Shown: positions 30,602-41,552 of the stretch, one piece after another
Position numbering within the stretch: position 1 is the stretch's first letter
Layout of the letters: every line of letters starts with the position of its first letter
Assembly (NCBI GenBank): GCA_037903475.1
Contig: JBAJFG010000136.1
Coordinates: forward strand, 103,501-167,500
Direction: 5' to 3'
Source of the DNA: Ancylostoma caninum
Taxonomy: Eukaryota; Nematoda; Chromadorea; Rhabditida; Ancylostomatidae
Length of the DNA: 64,000 nucleotides
The notes under the pieces: model-generated
Databases searched by the model: none
Told to the model about the DNA's origin: nothing
The model's input: only the letters and a program-made list of their open reading frames with translations
Made by a program: the position numbers and the translations under genes

Positions 30602-31960
30602 CCCCCCCCCCAGGCGAGGTTTGGGCGAAGATTTTTACTTCGAAGTCTTGGGGCAGAACTAGCCGAATAGTGCCGACAATAAAATAATACATGGAAGAAG
30701 TGCGCTTCCTTAATCTGCGTCATATTCGTCTATTCAACAACTCGAATCACTTCAGCTGAACTTTTTCATGTTCGACATGTGCAGGGTGGTCCATAATTAT
30801 GGTAGCGCCATGAAAGCTTCCGCTTCCTCAATTTATTTTGGGTTGCTGTTTCTTTCTAGAGTACAGAGAGTTTTTCAAATGTTAGCACTGGTTTATCACT
30901 TTCAATATTTGCGTATAACCCGAGAAATCCCTGGATGGTTCTTGCCTGCTGCCGTAGTAGCGAGGCCAACGCCTATTTTTGAAACACACAATGATGTTTT
31001 GGCACGCCGCGCTTCCAAATAGTTGAGAGCGTCTAAGAAAACGGCTTACAGAATGATTCAAAGCGATAGAGTTCGGATCAAAGGATGGAATCTGAAGGGG
31101 AAGGTCCAACACACAATTATCCTTACAAAAACAAGACTAAGATCGAAAACTAGTTCGTGATCACGGCATCAGATAACTCCCTTAAATGAAGTCTTTGTGA
31201 AAATCTATTCAGAAAACCGGTCCGATGACGAGTCACCTTTCATACATAATTCTCTATCGATCGCAGTGTCAGTGCATCATGGAGACGGATGATATTTTGG
31301 GATTCAACACCTGTTTTTCTTTGTTATTCATAACCAACACCATGCCATATAGCTATTTCAAACAAAGTTGGAATGTATTCTAAATGAATGCTTCTATATG
31401 TTACTACAATTGTGGGTCGCCTTGTAAATCTCAATTTGAATGAATTTCATTTTGGATGCGCAAAGTTTGAAATGAGCCAGCTGCAGTGCTCGGCACAGCC
31501 CACCTTATCAAATCTGAAGCTTTTAATTGCGCACAAACTTACCTCTTTGAAGTTTACTTTCAGAACTGTAGAGTTTCCTCATTTTAAGAATTCTAACCGT
31601 GTTCGGCACTGTTTTTGAGAATTCGCATGCGGGAGGACAAGGAATGTTGAGGTTTTGCAAGTGAAACACTGCAACACATCAAGTGGTTTTAAAGAATTGT
31701 GACTCTTGCAAAATACTTGCGACAATTATGATTTCACTTCATTCAGTAGTGATGTAATGCTAGTGCAAAATGACGAGGAGCCGTGATTTGAAGCTTCTCT
31801 TCCATGAAAATAGTTACCTTTCTACATGTAGGTCGAGAACGGAATCAGAATGTCGTAATTATCGCATCAAATCGAGCTAATACAAGAGAATGAACAAAAA
31901 TTTGGAAGTACGACGCACTGCAGCGACCTTCACCGAAACCTTCGCTAACGAGTAGATTTG
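30602..31960. other. intergenic, no gene recognised
   Basis: A C10 tract lies at the left edge. Several open frames of 60-84 codons on both strands show no motif I recognise. Confidence 0.3.
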
Positions 31961-31991
31961 CAGCAAATTGTGTTGACTCTATTAGGACACA

Positions 31992-32179
31992 ATGAACAAC
32001 GAATTTACGGCTTCTGGTCCTTTGTGGCGTCAACACTTCCGTCGAACATATCTTTTCATGTGCAGTGAAATGGTACGAGATCCACGTGAAGAGAACAGCT
32101 CTCGTCAACTTGCATCCAGAATATACAGTAAATTCGGAGCTGGAAATCACCTGATTCTTGGAAAGCTACTCGACAGCAG
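31992..32179 (+). CDS. candidate first coding exon of an unknown gene
   Basis: ATG at 31992 opens a frame of 62 codons plus 2 nt that reaches a good donor, CAGCAG|GTTAGT, at 32180. An acceptor-like AGATTTGCAG ends at 31963, 28 nt before the ATG, as expected for a nematode trans-spliced mRNA. The peptide is charged and compact (WRQHFRRTYLFMC, DPREENSSRQLA, KFGAGNHLILGKLLDS) and looks like a real protein. I cannot name a family, and no second exon was found before 39.9 kb. It could instead be a transposon relic. Confidence 0.4.
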
Positions 32180-32533
32180 GTTAGTATACTACATTGGATC
32201 GGGGTGCTGCGTCGCTGCGCTTTGCCTTAGAGCACAGCGAGGATATTTTTGAGTAGAGTGGAAGTGAATGGCCCGTCTTCATGAAGTAAGAGTTGCAGTA
32301 CCGAGATCTACTTTTTTGCATTTCCATTTTGGTTTATTTCCCTTCTTGGTTTCGATTATACTACTCCCGAGGCAATCCTCCAGTCTTACTAGAATCATAG
32401 TAAGTAGTTTTGACTCGACCTGTCATCATATTTGATTTTAAAGAAGCCTTATTGTGGAGCGGCTGCACTTCCATCGACGCTTCCTGTAAGGTCTGCGAAG
32501 CGTTGTAACAATTACTCCTCACTGTAAACTTAA
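32180..32533. other. no recognisable feature
   Basis: Sequence after the candidate donor, up to the TTAA-flanked MITE. No further exon identified. Confidence 0.3.
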
Positions 32534-32684
32534 CCCGTTCGCGACAGAGCCGATTTTGAGCGAATCGCCGCGTGGGACACGCACGCTTTTGCACGCTTGG
32601 GTCCCGTGCTCGACCGGTAGTACACGCCGTTCTACGCGGCAGACACCGCGTGCACGACCGGCCGTGGACGTTGTGGCGAACGTG
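32534..32684. mobile_element. GC-rich MITE flanked by TTAA (piggyBac-like)
   Basis: 151 bp between TTAA at 32530-32533 and TTAA at 32685-32688. The ends CCCGTTCGCGAC and GTGGCGAACGTG are imperfect inverted repeats. TTAA duplication points to piggyBac-type integration. The interior is much more GC-rich than its surroundings and has no ORF of note. Confidence 0.6.
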
Positions 32685-33354
32685 TTAATAGCGCTGGAAA
32701 CCACAATTTATGGAAACAATCAACCTAACAGTTAGGAACGAAACAAAGTCTCTGTGCCATTTTTCCTCGCAGGAGCGCATTATACAAAGATTACCAGTAT
32801 TTTTGTTGTATATATGTGATGTGATGAGCAAGGAAAAGCAAACAACTAAATGAAGTCTACTGGAATACAGGACTGTCTCGCACCATTGCAATCTATTACT
32901 GGCACATTTTCGGAAGTTCCAAAGGGGAGTAGTTAATGGAGAGGAAGGCAAGTAAGTGTTGAGCGATACGGAGTAGAAATATGCGGGGGACCTAAGTACA
33001 TACTTTAAATGCTCCTCTCGACAATCTAACGCGCTCCATAGCACCTTCGTACGCGTCGCGTGCGAAAGCCGCTTTCTCTGTTTCGTTGTCTGTGAGCCCT
33101 AATCCACCGTCCACCAGTGGATTACGTCAACGTCGATAAATACCGTCACGCAGGGTTGTTCCCAGGGACCTTACACATGTTTATTTGCAAATTTGGATGT
33201 CTTACATTAGTATCCGGTCTTGATCCAGTGACTTGATTTTGAGCAGGTGGGCATAATTTGATCTGTATCTGTTGTTGTGCGTGTTTATTCCTCGCTTATT
33301 CCAAACATTTAATCTCTCCTGCATTATTTTGTGACAGTGACTAGTTCTCATATA
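32685..33354. other. no recognisable feature
   Basis: No supported gene. A small inverted pair (AATCCACCGTCCACCAGTGGATT) lies near 33102-33124. Confidence 0.3.
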
Positions 33355-34306
33355 GAAGCCACTGTCTCCCTGACTGACATTATTAAAATCCACCGTATGC
33401 GCGCACATTGCTGGAACCCGGCTGGACCGTATCCCTCCTGGCGCTGAAGCAATGGCTTCTTTTCATTACTATTCTACTATTCTGCCCTTATATTCTTCTA
33501 CCACTCACTAGTATTCAAATAATAGTCACTACTAGTTCTGCCCCAAAGATGTCGAAGTCACAGTTTTCGTCCAAACTTTGGCTAAGGGGGTTATTCGATG
33601 CGCTGATCACGACAATCAAACTCATTTTGCATAGTAACCTAGTATTTGTAGGGCTGTAGTTGCTGTATGGTGAGAACGACACCCCATAAAATACTTTGAA
33701 ACGGTTTATTTCATGTGAGTATCACGAGTACCAACTTTAATTTGCAAGATACTGTCCATTTCCTTACAAAATTAGCAGTGTTCCGCTTCGTAATAGAGAC
33801 CCTATCATAACACTACAAAATATCCTCGTGATACGAAATGAATATGATTCTCGTGATCAGCACATCAAATAACTCCTAGAGGCGTAATTTGGGAAAAAAT
33901 TTGATTTTGGTATTTCTGGGACAAAAACAGCCAAGTACTGCCTAGTATTTGAATTCTAGTGAGTGGTTGAATAATATGAAGGTACAATAGTAGAATGCTA
34001 GTGAAACAAAGCCATTTTCTCCACGCCAGGAGGGATCCGAACCAGTCGGGTTCCAGCACGTGCGCGCATACGGTGGATTTTAACAATGTCAGTCAGGGAG
34101 ACAACTACAGCCCTACAAATACGAGGTCACTATGCAAAATAAGTTTGATTAACGTGATCACAGCATCAAATAATCCCCTTAGCCAAAGTTTGGTCGAAAA
34201 ATGTGACTTCGATATTTTTGGGGCAGAACTAGCCGTAGTGACTAGTATTGCAATGTGCGCGCATACGGTGGATTTTAATTATGTCAGTCAGGGAGACAGT
34301 GGCTTC
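33355..34306. mobile_element. 950-bp nested palindrome
   Basis: The ends GAAGCCACTGTCTCCCTGAC and GTCAGGGAGACAGTGGCTTC are perfect inverted repeats. The arm continues with CATTATTAAAATCCACCGTATGCGCGCACA. The internal arms 33413-33620 and 33870-34075 also pair (TATCCCTCCTGGCG, CACTCACTAGTATTCAAATA). An extra half-arm at 34070-34252 shows a second, nested event. No ORF or transposase. Confidence 0.8.
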
Positions 34307-34317
34307 TCCATGTTTTG

Positions 34318-35000
34318 CATGAGATAAAATCGTGTTCCGCATCGGATTGAATGATGCAAATCCCACGGTTGGTACATGTACATTCATGCAGAACCCATGC
34401 AGATTCCCATACAAACTCTGGTTTAAACCGTGTTTTGCATGGGATATGCATGGGTGTTTGCATGAGTTTTGGGATGTTATGATCAGTTCGCATCCTGGAG
34501 TGAAAAAAAGCCCTCTGTTCATGGGAAGTTGCGGTGGGTAGCGCCCACCTACGCCAAGAACAAAACTATTGCTCTGGTACGAGCAATATCGGTGCGCACC
34601 TTGTACCTTCATCGGTTTGTGCACCTAGCATTTCCTCCTTGCTCACTTTTGATGGGGACAACTTCTGCTGAATGTCCGATGGAAGTGCATCGTATATTAA
34701 GCTGGTGAATGTTCTTTATGTTAGCATGCAATATTTTTATATTTCAGAGAAAACTAAATTTTTGGCACAGTTATGGAAATTGCAAGGAGTAAATTTTTAT
34801 CAGACATAAACCACTCTTGAACGTGAAGAAACAATGAAAATAATGAATGAAAGATTCAGATGACCGGGTTTTTCGCATATCGATGCAAAACCCATGCATA
34901 CTTATTTGAATCCCGGTTTAATCTCGTGCAAAACACGGTTTTCTTTTAATCATTATTCTCAGCAATGCTCAAATTCATGCAAAACCCATGCATACTATAC
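34318..35000. repeat. dispersed CATGCAAAACCCATGCATA repeats
   Basis: CATGCAAAACCCATGCATAC occurs near 34881 and 34977. CATGCAGAACCCATGCAGAT occurs near 34386, and complementary forms (TGTTTTGCATGGGATATGCATGGG) near 34432. Pairs in opposite orientation suggest remnants of one or more palindromic elements. No gene. Confidence 0.55.
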
Positions 35001-35008
35001 TTGCAACC

Positions 35009-35175
35009 GAATCGAATAATTATTCGGTCATTCGAATAAATTATTCGAATCGAATCATTCGAATATTCGAAATTTTCCTTTTTCGAATATATTCGATACT
35101 CGAATAATCGAAAAAGTCAATTTTCGAATATATTCGATTATTCGAATATTCGAAGTCCCCATTATTCGAATGTGC
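35009..35175. repeat. TTCGAA-rich array
   Basis: Dense ATTATTCGAATAAATTATTCGAAT and TATTCGATTATTCGAAT words. A short inverted partner (AATAATTTATTCGAATAAATTATTCGAATAAAT) is at 39345-39378. These could be the two ends of a 4.3-kb composite element, or independent low-complexity patches. Confidence 0.55.
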
Positions 35176-36084
35176 CACCCGAATATTTGACGTTCTAATC
35201 ACGTGAAAGGCTTCGGAGACGCTGGCCTAGTTCTGAACAGAATGAAGGCGCCGAATATAGAGAGTGGTCCCACGTCAATTTTTTTTTGAATCTGGCAGCA
35301 TGCAACGCCTTTAAATCATCCACTACGCTCATCCAAAAGCGCTTTTCTCCCTATAAATCCCCCTATAAAATTCTGTCATCATGAGATTCCCCAAAAATGT
35401 TGGTTTACTTAATTTCTTGCTTAGGAAAAATGGCCAAGCTGAGAAAAAAATGCTATTTTCTCGTCACATTCAGTAGGGACTATAATGATGGACGATGCTG
35501 GGCGAACGCCCACGCTCGGTAGAATATGAACGTCGAAGAACATCATCGACCGAGGTCCTGAAGTGCAGCGATGTTGGCAGCGTAGGGCAAGACATCCTCA
35601 ATCGTTATCAGGATTTCTAAACCGATGCGATAGGATTTTTCAGTGGATTTTCCAGGTGAATTACTCCATCTCAATACTGCATTTGAGAAGCGCGATGTCC
35701 ATGTGGACTATGCAATTCTTCTCAAGCAATTCTCACGCCTAAACGTAACAATTTTGTGGGATCGTGATGGTTGGCTTCTCCGGGACAAAATATGTCTCTT
35801 GTGAAGTTATGAGACCGCTGATGAGCGATTGTTTTAATCACAGCTTGTCTTCCCTACATAGCTTAAGCATCTCAGGGGTTTTAGCAGCCTTTCAAGCTCC
35901 GACTGAACGCTAGGAGAGTAGGCGTCAATAGCGCTGTTTCTCGGAGACGCAATACTCCATACTGTAGTCTTAAAACTTGATCTAATTGTTGGTTTGGAAA
36001 GAATTCGTTATTCTTTTGAATCATGTACGACTCATAGCTAAAAAGTGACGCATGTAGTAGGCCGGGTTCTTCGCGGATACGGCA
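35176..36084. other. no recognisable feature
   Basis: No supported gene or repeat boundary in this 0.9-kb stretch. Confidence 0.3.
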
Positions 36085-36300
36085 AGCTCATGGCGGGGCC
36101 GCATCGCAAGCGCTGGAATCGCCGCTGTAGTGGTAGGGTTTTCCTGATATTTTTAAAATCATACTTGATGTAAAATATGTATCAAGAAAACTCCATAGTT
36201 TGCTGTCGCGGCGAGTATCCTGTGCTAGCGTTTTTTGCGCGTTTCCAGATTCTGCGAAAAACGCACCACCTTCGGCGCTAACTGTAGACGCCGAAAACTG
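36085..36300. repeat. dispersed ACATCAAGTATGAT-core repeat, copy 4
   Basis: Fourth member of the family described at 3786-3990. It has GC-rich ends (GCGCTGGAATCGCCGCTG, GCGAAAAACGCACCACC) around an AT-rich centre with ATCATACTTGATGTAAAATATGTATCAAGAAAAC. Confidence 0.55.
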
Positions 36301-36645
36301 CAACTGAAAAAAAAACGCACTCAATAGTCCGCTTTCGTTTTGTTGCGCACTAATTTTTTTCTATTTTCCAATGTTCAATCACTTTTTGATTAGGTTTGCG
36401 TGCAGGGTCAAGCGTGTGTCGATAAATTATCAAGGGGGGTCGTACGGGGGGGGGGGTGGGGGAAAGAGGGGGGTCGTAAGGGGGGAGGTCGGGAGGGGGG
36501 GGTGCCTTAGTGTGGAATAGGAGGTAGAAAAAAAAGGTAGAAAAAACGGAAGAAGTGGGACACTGAATTATCCATACACAGAATTTGTTTTGACGTGATT
36601 AAACGACTTTAACAGTATGATTTGAATAGTGAAAAGTGGGGGTTA
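36301..36645. other. G-rich low-complexity stretch
   Basis: Contains runs such as TACGGGGGGGGGGTGGGGG (near 36444) and further G-rich strings to about 36510, separated by short spacers; G-quadruplex formation is possible. No gene. Confidence 0.5.
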
Positions 36646-37430
36646 TAGGCTAAAATTTTCGCACGTCCGTACTGAAAGTCATACCCAGTCCTGCAGGCCG
36701 GTAAAAAGTCATTTTATGGAACCTACCCAATAGTGCTTTACCCCCGAATTTCAGCTCTCCAGCTTCAAGAGGAAAGATTCAGCACGGGAATTACGGAGAT
36801 GAGGTTTCGTCGATAAAAATGGCCTTTTTTCCATGTTTTTATCGACGGAGTTGAATCGCGGTGGAAGCAGCTGCGGAAAAAACGAGCTGTACAGCCCGAA
36901 AGCGCAAACCTTCGACTATTAAAAACCTGAAAAAAATTGGGACCTCAACGGGCCAGATCTTCTGATATACGTGTCCGACTACAAGCATGCCTATGAACGA
37001 GTCTAAATTTTAGGCTAAAATTTTCGCACGTCCGTACTGAAAGTCCTACCTAGTCCTGCAGGCCGGTAAAAAGTCATTTTATGGAACCTACCCAATAGTG
37101 CTTTACCCCCGAGTTTCAGCTCTCCAGCTGCAAGAGGAAAGATTCAGCACGGGAATTACAGAGATGAGGTTTCGTCGATAAAAATGGCCTTTTTTCCATG
37201 TTTTTATCGACGGAGTTGAATCGCGGTGGAAGCAGCTGCGGAAGAACGAGCTGTACAGGCTGAAAGCGCAAACCTTCGACTATTAGAAACCTAAAAAAAT
37301 TGGGACCTCAACGGGCCAGATCTTCTGATATTCGTGTCCGACTACAACCATGTCTCTGAACGAGTCAAAATATTAGGCTGAAATTTTTGCACGTCTGTAT
37401 TGAAAGTCCTACCCAATCCTCCACCCCTAT
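36646..37430 (+). repeat. direct tandem duplication of about 364-bp units
   Basis: AGGCTAAAATTTTCGCACGTCC starts at 36647 and again at 37012, with nearly identical sequence to the end of each unit (CTGCAGGCCGGTAAAAAGTC, TTTTTATCGACGGAGTTGAA, ATTGGGACCTCAACGGGCC). A truncated third unit starts at 37375. Spacing is 365 and 363 bp. No coding potential. Confidence 0.9.
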
Positions 37431-38194
37431 AAACAGATATTTCGTGCTTTACGGTCGATCATCTCGAATCCACTACAAGCGCGTGTCATTTTACGCTATG
37501 CAAAAATTCTAACCTCGGAGGGGATCGAACCCTTGACCATGTCGAAGATGGGTATGGTTGTTTTTCGTGACGAATACGAAAGTATTTCGTTTAGAAACTC
37601 TGTACGGACGCTTTCAGACTGAAATTCGCTCACCGCACACGCATTAACCCTCAGCAAAAATTTTAGCCTCGGTAAGGATCGAACCCTTCACCATGTACAT
37701 AGATGATGTATATAGATGTTTTTTCTTGATGTGTTCGAGCCTCATTAGTTACGTAAGCAACATTGCATAGTTAATGCACGTTTTTTGTCCACCGCGTACA
37801 TTTCAACGTTTTCCAAAAAACTTCCAAACAACTAGTTAGATACAAAAGAGCTTCTTTCTCCTTCCTATGCTCTGGCTCCACCACACCCCTCGCAGTACGA
37901 ACACCTGGAATGGGATATCTAAATATCTAAATTCTGCAAGCATAGAAGGAAATTTGTGTGCAAAGGGGAGGGGGTCGTATTTTTGGTGGCTCAATGAGGG
38001 AGGGGTCGTATGGGGATCGACTTTTTACCATCATCACGCTTGACCCTGTTTGCGTGGATTAGTTGAAATCACTTAAATTTTTTTCTTAAACTCAGCACTC
38101 ACGGAAGTTCTCATTTCTGAATAGAGTTTCTTAACGTGTAGCCGGCTGCTGGACAATCACAATAGCATGTAATTTGAACAAAGAAAACAACCGC
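37431..38194. other. no gene; tRNA-like B-box words
   Basis: GGGGATCGAACCCTTGACC near 37519 and AGGATCGAACCCTTCACC near 37675 resemble inverted tRNA B boxes. No A box at the right spacing and no cloverleaf could be drawn. They may be old SINE traces. Confidence 0.35.
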
Positions 38195-39185
38195 CAACCT
38201 GCGAAGATACTGCCGCGGATATATTGTCCTTGTCACCACGGAACAAACGTCTGCAGCAGCACGGCCACGGCGGAGGCCGCCGCGCAGCCGCGGCGCAACA
38301 CCGCCGCGAGGCTGTTGCGGGCGGCGTGGCGGGCATTTTGCCAGCTTTGGCAGCCGGCTGATTTATCGATTACTTCATTGCGGCCGGATTTCCGCCGTTT
38401 TCGTTCGTTCTTCTTCATATTTTTTTTTAAATATTTTTTCCCTGTCTCGTTGATTTTCATCTTTTCCAGGCCAGAAGGAATGTTGAGCTAACATCACTTT
38501 ATAGTGCAAACTATTTGTGTTTGTTTATGCATGTTTGCTGGTATCAAGTCACGATCGAAAGCACAAATACGCATAGAAATTTCAATCCACCTTCATTCGA
38601 CTTCATCCCACGGGGCAAGGTCTAAGCGATTGTCTTATTCACTTTTAACCCGTTAAAAATTGCATCCTCTATAAGAATGAACACAGCACTGAGAAATGGA
38701 TTTATTGTCCTATGAAACACTTCCAAGCAGGAAATTTCTGGTGCAGCTATGTCGATTATGTTGAATTCCGACGAATGCAAAATAAAGAAGTTTTGGAGAT
38801 CACCAACAGTGGCATTCTAATGCTATGTCAGATTTTGAAAACAATGAATAGACAAAATATCTCATAAAGAGCTGTAAAAAGTCAGAAAGTAAAACTTGCC
38901 GTCGTTCTTCATTCCTTCTGGCCTGGAAAAGATGAAAATTAACGAGACAGGGAAAAAATATAAAAAATATATGAAGAAGAACGAACGAAAACGGCGGAAA
39001 TCCGGCCGCAATGAAGTAATCGATAAATCAGCCGGCTGCCAAAGCTGGCAAAATGCCCGCCACACCGCCCGCAACAGCCTCGCGGCGGTGTTGCGCCGCG
39101 GCTGCGCGGCGGCCTCCGCCGTGGCCGTGCTGCTGCAGACGTTTGTTCCGTGGTGACAAAGACTATATCTACCGACCTGGACAGA
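38195..39185. mobile_element. foldback with 280-bp GC-rich inverted arms
   Basis: The left arm, about 38215-38480, is inverted at about 38910-39170. Shared words are CACCACGGAACAAACGTCTG, GCGGCGGCCTCCGCCGTGGC, GCCAGCTTTGGCAGCCGGCTG and GCGGCCGGATTTCCGCCG. The spacer of about 420 bp is AT-rich. Frames on both strands over the arms are artefacts of symmetry. Confidence 0.85.
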
Positions 39186-39628
39186 AGGGTGTCTCTGCAC
39201 CAGCTAACGCAGTTGATCAGATGAATTTTTTTTTTTGCTGGTTCTTTACGACAATGAATACGAAAGGGACCGCAGAATGTGTTCTAGATTGCTGGAGTTT
39301 TGAATCTATTGAAGCTCCAGTTTGGGACCTTTACCATAATTATTCCAATAATTTATTCGAATAAATTATTCGAATAAATCATGTCATGTCATTCACTTTT
39401 ACTCTCAGCGCACTGAATCCATTTGCTCCCACACCTTTGCGGCGGTGTTTCTTAGGCATCAATCTTTCGATACTCGATATCTTAGCAGCATTTTTTTGTT
39501 GCATTCTTTTTTTTTGTACTATCAGATCAGATTCTCGTGCCCTTCTATTTTTTTATGACATTGGGGGTTTGTTTCGCATCCAGTTGTACTTGTGTTATCC
39601 GCAAACGGAAATTTTCTTCATCTATGAA

Positions 39629-39850
39629 GTTATTCATGCTTGCGGCGCGTCAAAGTTTACGCGCCGATACACAGTGCAAAGGAGGGAGGTAGAAGAGAAA
39701 TCCTGGCAGGTCAGCAATGTTCCTAGTTTTGCCGTTGCGACTGCCGCGCGAACAAACCGCGTTCCATTTTCGCCGCTTTGGGTCGGCGCGAAAACTTTGT
39801 GAAGTTTTGTAGAGGCGCGTAAACTTTGACGCGCCGCAAGCATGAATAAC
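39629..39850. mobile_element. 222-bp MITE directly upstream of the FAF2-like gene
   Basis: The ends GTTATTCATGCTTGCGGCGC and GCGCCGCAAGCATGAATAAC are perfect inverted repeats, continuing as GTCAAAGTTTACGCGCC. The family also occurs at 48767-48985 with GCGCGTCAAATTTGACGCG at the ends. It finishes 58 bp before the FAF2-like ATG, so it lies in the expected promoter. Confidence 0.85.
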
Positions 39851-39875
39851 TTATATATTATATGATTCCTCGATC

Positions 39876-39883
39876 ATCTACAG
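39876..39883 (+). promoter_or_regulatory. candidate trans-splice acceptor ATCTACAG
   Basis: An acceptor-like ATCTACAG ends 24 nt before the ATG at 39908. In nematodes an unpaired 3' splice site at this distance is normally used for spliced-leader addition. Inference only. Confidence 0.4.
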
Positions 39884-39907
39884 GTGCACCGTACGCCTAG
39901 CGCGACC

Positions 39908-40132
39908 ATGGAGGTAGCTGAAGAAACCGTGGATAATTTCAAGGTAATCTTTAGCACTGTTCTTTTTTTATCAAACTTGAGGAGAGTTCCAACGGTTGTA
40001 GAAGCTCAAAACATTCATCTGACCGTCTTCGAGTTCCAGGAGTTCTGCGGCATTAGCGACGAAGATGTTGCAGTGAAGTATTTACGCCACTGCCGTGGTG
40101 ATCTGCAAGCAGCTGTGCAGTTGTATTTTCAG
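39908..40132 (+). CDS. FAF2: FAF2/UBXD8-like protein, coding exons 1-2 (UBA domain)
   Basis: Exon 1 is 39908-39943 (ATG, MEVAEETVDNFK). Intron 1 is 39944-40039 (AAG|GTAATC to GTTCCAG). Exon 2 is 40040-40132 and reads EFCGISDEDVAVKYLRH, then GDLQAAVQLYF. Together they make a UBA domain of the FAF1/FAF2 type (human FAF2 starts with a similar LLQFQDLTGI...IEAAVQ helix bundle). FAF2 sits in ER and lipid-droplet membranes and recruits p97/VCP to ubiquitinated clients. Exon 2 seems to use a GC donor (CAG|GCAGGT). The nearby GT at 40137 would give an immediate stop after joining to exon 3, whereas the GC site keeps frame. Unspliced readthrough after residue 12 is the alternative reading, but it disrupts the UBA helix. 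Confidence 0.75.
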
Positions 40133-40687
40133 GCAGGTTTTCTCATAGTTTCGCTTTGCCCGGGGCTCTGAACAGTACTGGAGGCATTTCAGTTGAAGGA
40201 AACATTTTTGTTTTGGGTGATGTATAGCATAGTAATACACAGTTGTAGTCAGGATATGATCAGAGGCACTGTTGACGGCAGAATCTTTTACTATAACTCA
40301 ACCAAGGATTGAGCTATTCGGAGGAGTTTTGAAGATGTGATGAGGTTCAAAGTACTCTCTCTTCCCTCTACATGGCACTGACGTACACTCGATTAATATA
40401 TTATTCTTGAAGCATAGGTGGAATAGTTGTGAGAACGGGTCTGGGTCATTAGGCGACGCGCATCTACCGGGGGGGGGGGGTTATATTATACGCTGGAGAC
40501 TAATGGAATCGCGTTCATCCACGACAGAGGAACAAAAGCACTACTGGAAAATATTTAGTGTTGGCAGCATAGCTGGAAACCTGAGTAAAATGTCATCTTG
40601 AGCATTCATGCATTTAAAGATCTTAACAACATTATTTTTCGGGAAACTGCAGGAGTCTCGAGGAAGCACGGTCAACTAGTGGTGATA
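40133..40687. other. start of FAF2-like intron 2
   Basis: Begins with the GC donor. No repeat family recognised before the nested foldback, apart from a G10 tract near 40470. Confidence 0.5.
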
Positions 40688-40879
40688 AAATAACAGCACT
40701 ACTGGAAAGTTCGGAGAGTCGAACAGAAACGAAAGCATGGATAAGAATCCACCCGAGAAAAAAAATAATTTTTCTTTAAATTTCAACGCCTATTTTCGGG
40801 AAAATCCGGAATCCCGTCGCAGAATTCTAATGTGTGGACGAGTGAGCATAATTTACTGATTTTTAAGAAAAGTGTACTG

Positions 40880-41548
40880 TTTGCATAGATTGCGTGACAA
40901 GCTCAGAATTGGGTGCTAAATATCTGAAATTCAGAAACGCACAAGTAGGGTCCGCGCTGCACCCCGTCACGGGCGCAATATTGAACCCTTCTCAGGTATG
41001 AGGTTCCCAGAGAGTAGAGGAAGTTTTGGTTGTCCGAATAGTTTACAACCTCCCCTGATTGCTTCCGAAACGAGGCCGAAATTTTCCTTCAAAGTTGGAC
41101 AGTTTTCGAATTTGGAGCGCATTTTTCAGGATTCATGGGAGTCGTTTCCCGGATGCGAGGTTGCCAGCGTGTTCAGCTCACGATCCTGCGTGGATTGGTA
41201 CCTGGGTGCTTGATGGATCTTCTCTGGGAAGCTCGGAATGCCGACTGGTGAGAATGCTATAACGGGCATTCTCATTCGCCCTCCCATGAATTCTGAAAAA
41301 CGCGCTCCAAATTCGAAAATTGTCCAACTTTGGAGGAGAATTTCGGCCTTGTTTTAGGAGCAGTCAGGGAAACTTGCAGACCATTCGAAAGAGCGAATCC
41401 ACTTCTATTTTCTATGAACCTCGCATCTGAGAAAGGTCAAATACTGCACCCGCGACGGGGCGCAGCGCGGACTCTACCTGTGCATGTCTGAATTTTTTCA
41501 GAAATTTGGTACCCAATTCTGAGCTTGTCACGCAATCTATGCAAACAA
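40880..41548. mobile_element. 670-bp foldback
   Basis: The arms run from ACTGTTTGCATAGATTGCGT inward through GACAAGCTCAGAATTGGGTG, GTAGGGTCCGCGCTGCACCC and CTTCTCAG-x-TATGAGGTTC. They are mirrored at 41398-41548, ending ACGCAATCTATGCAAACAAT. No coding capacity. Confidence 0.85.
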
Positions 41549-41552
41549 TATG

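Noticed and set aside
37515..37700. Possible tRNA or SINE B boxes (GGTTCGATCC complement)
   Set aside because: No A box at correct spacing and no cloverleaf; direct repeats only.
38174..39364. Several 75-112-codon frames rich in Ala and Arg
   Set aside because: They are mirror-image translations of the GC-rich inverted arms.
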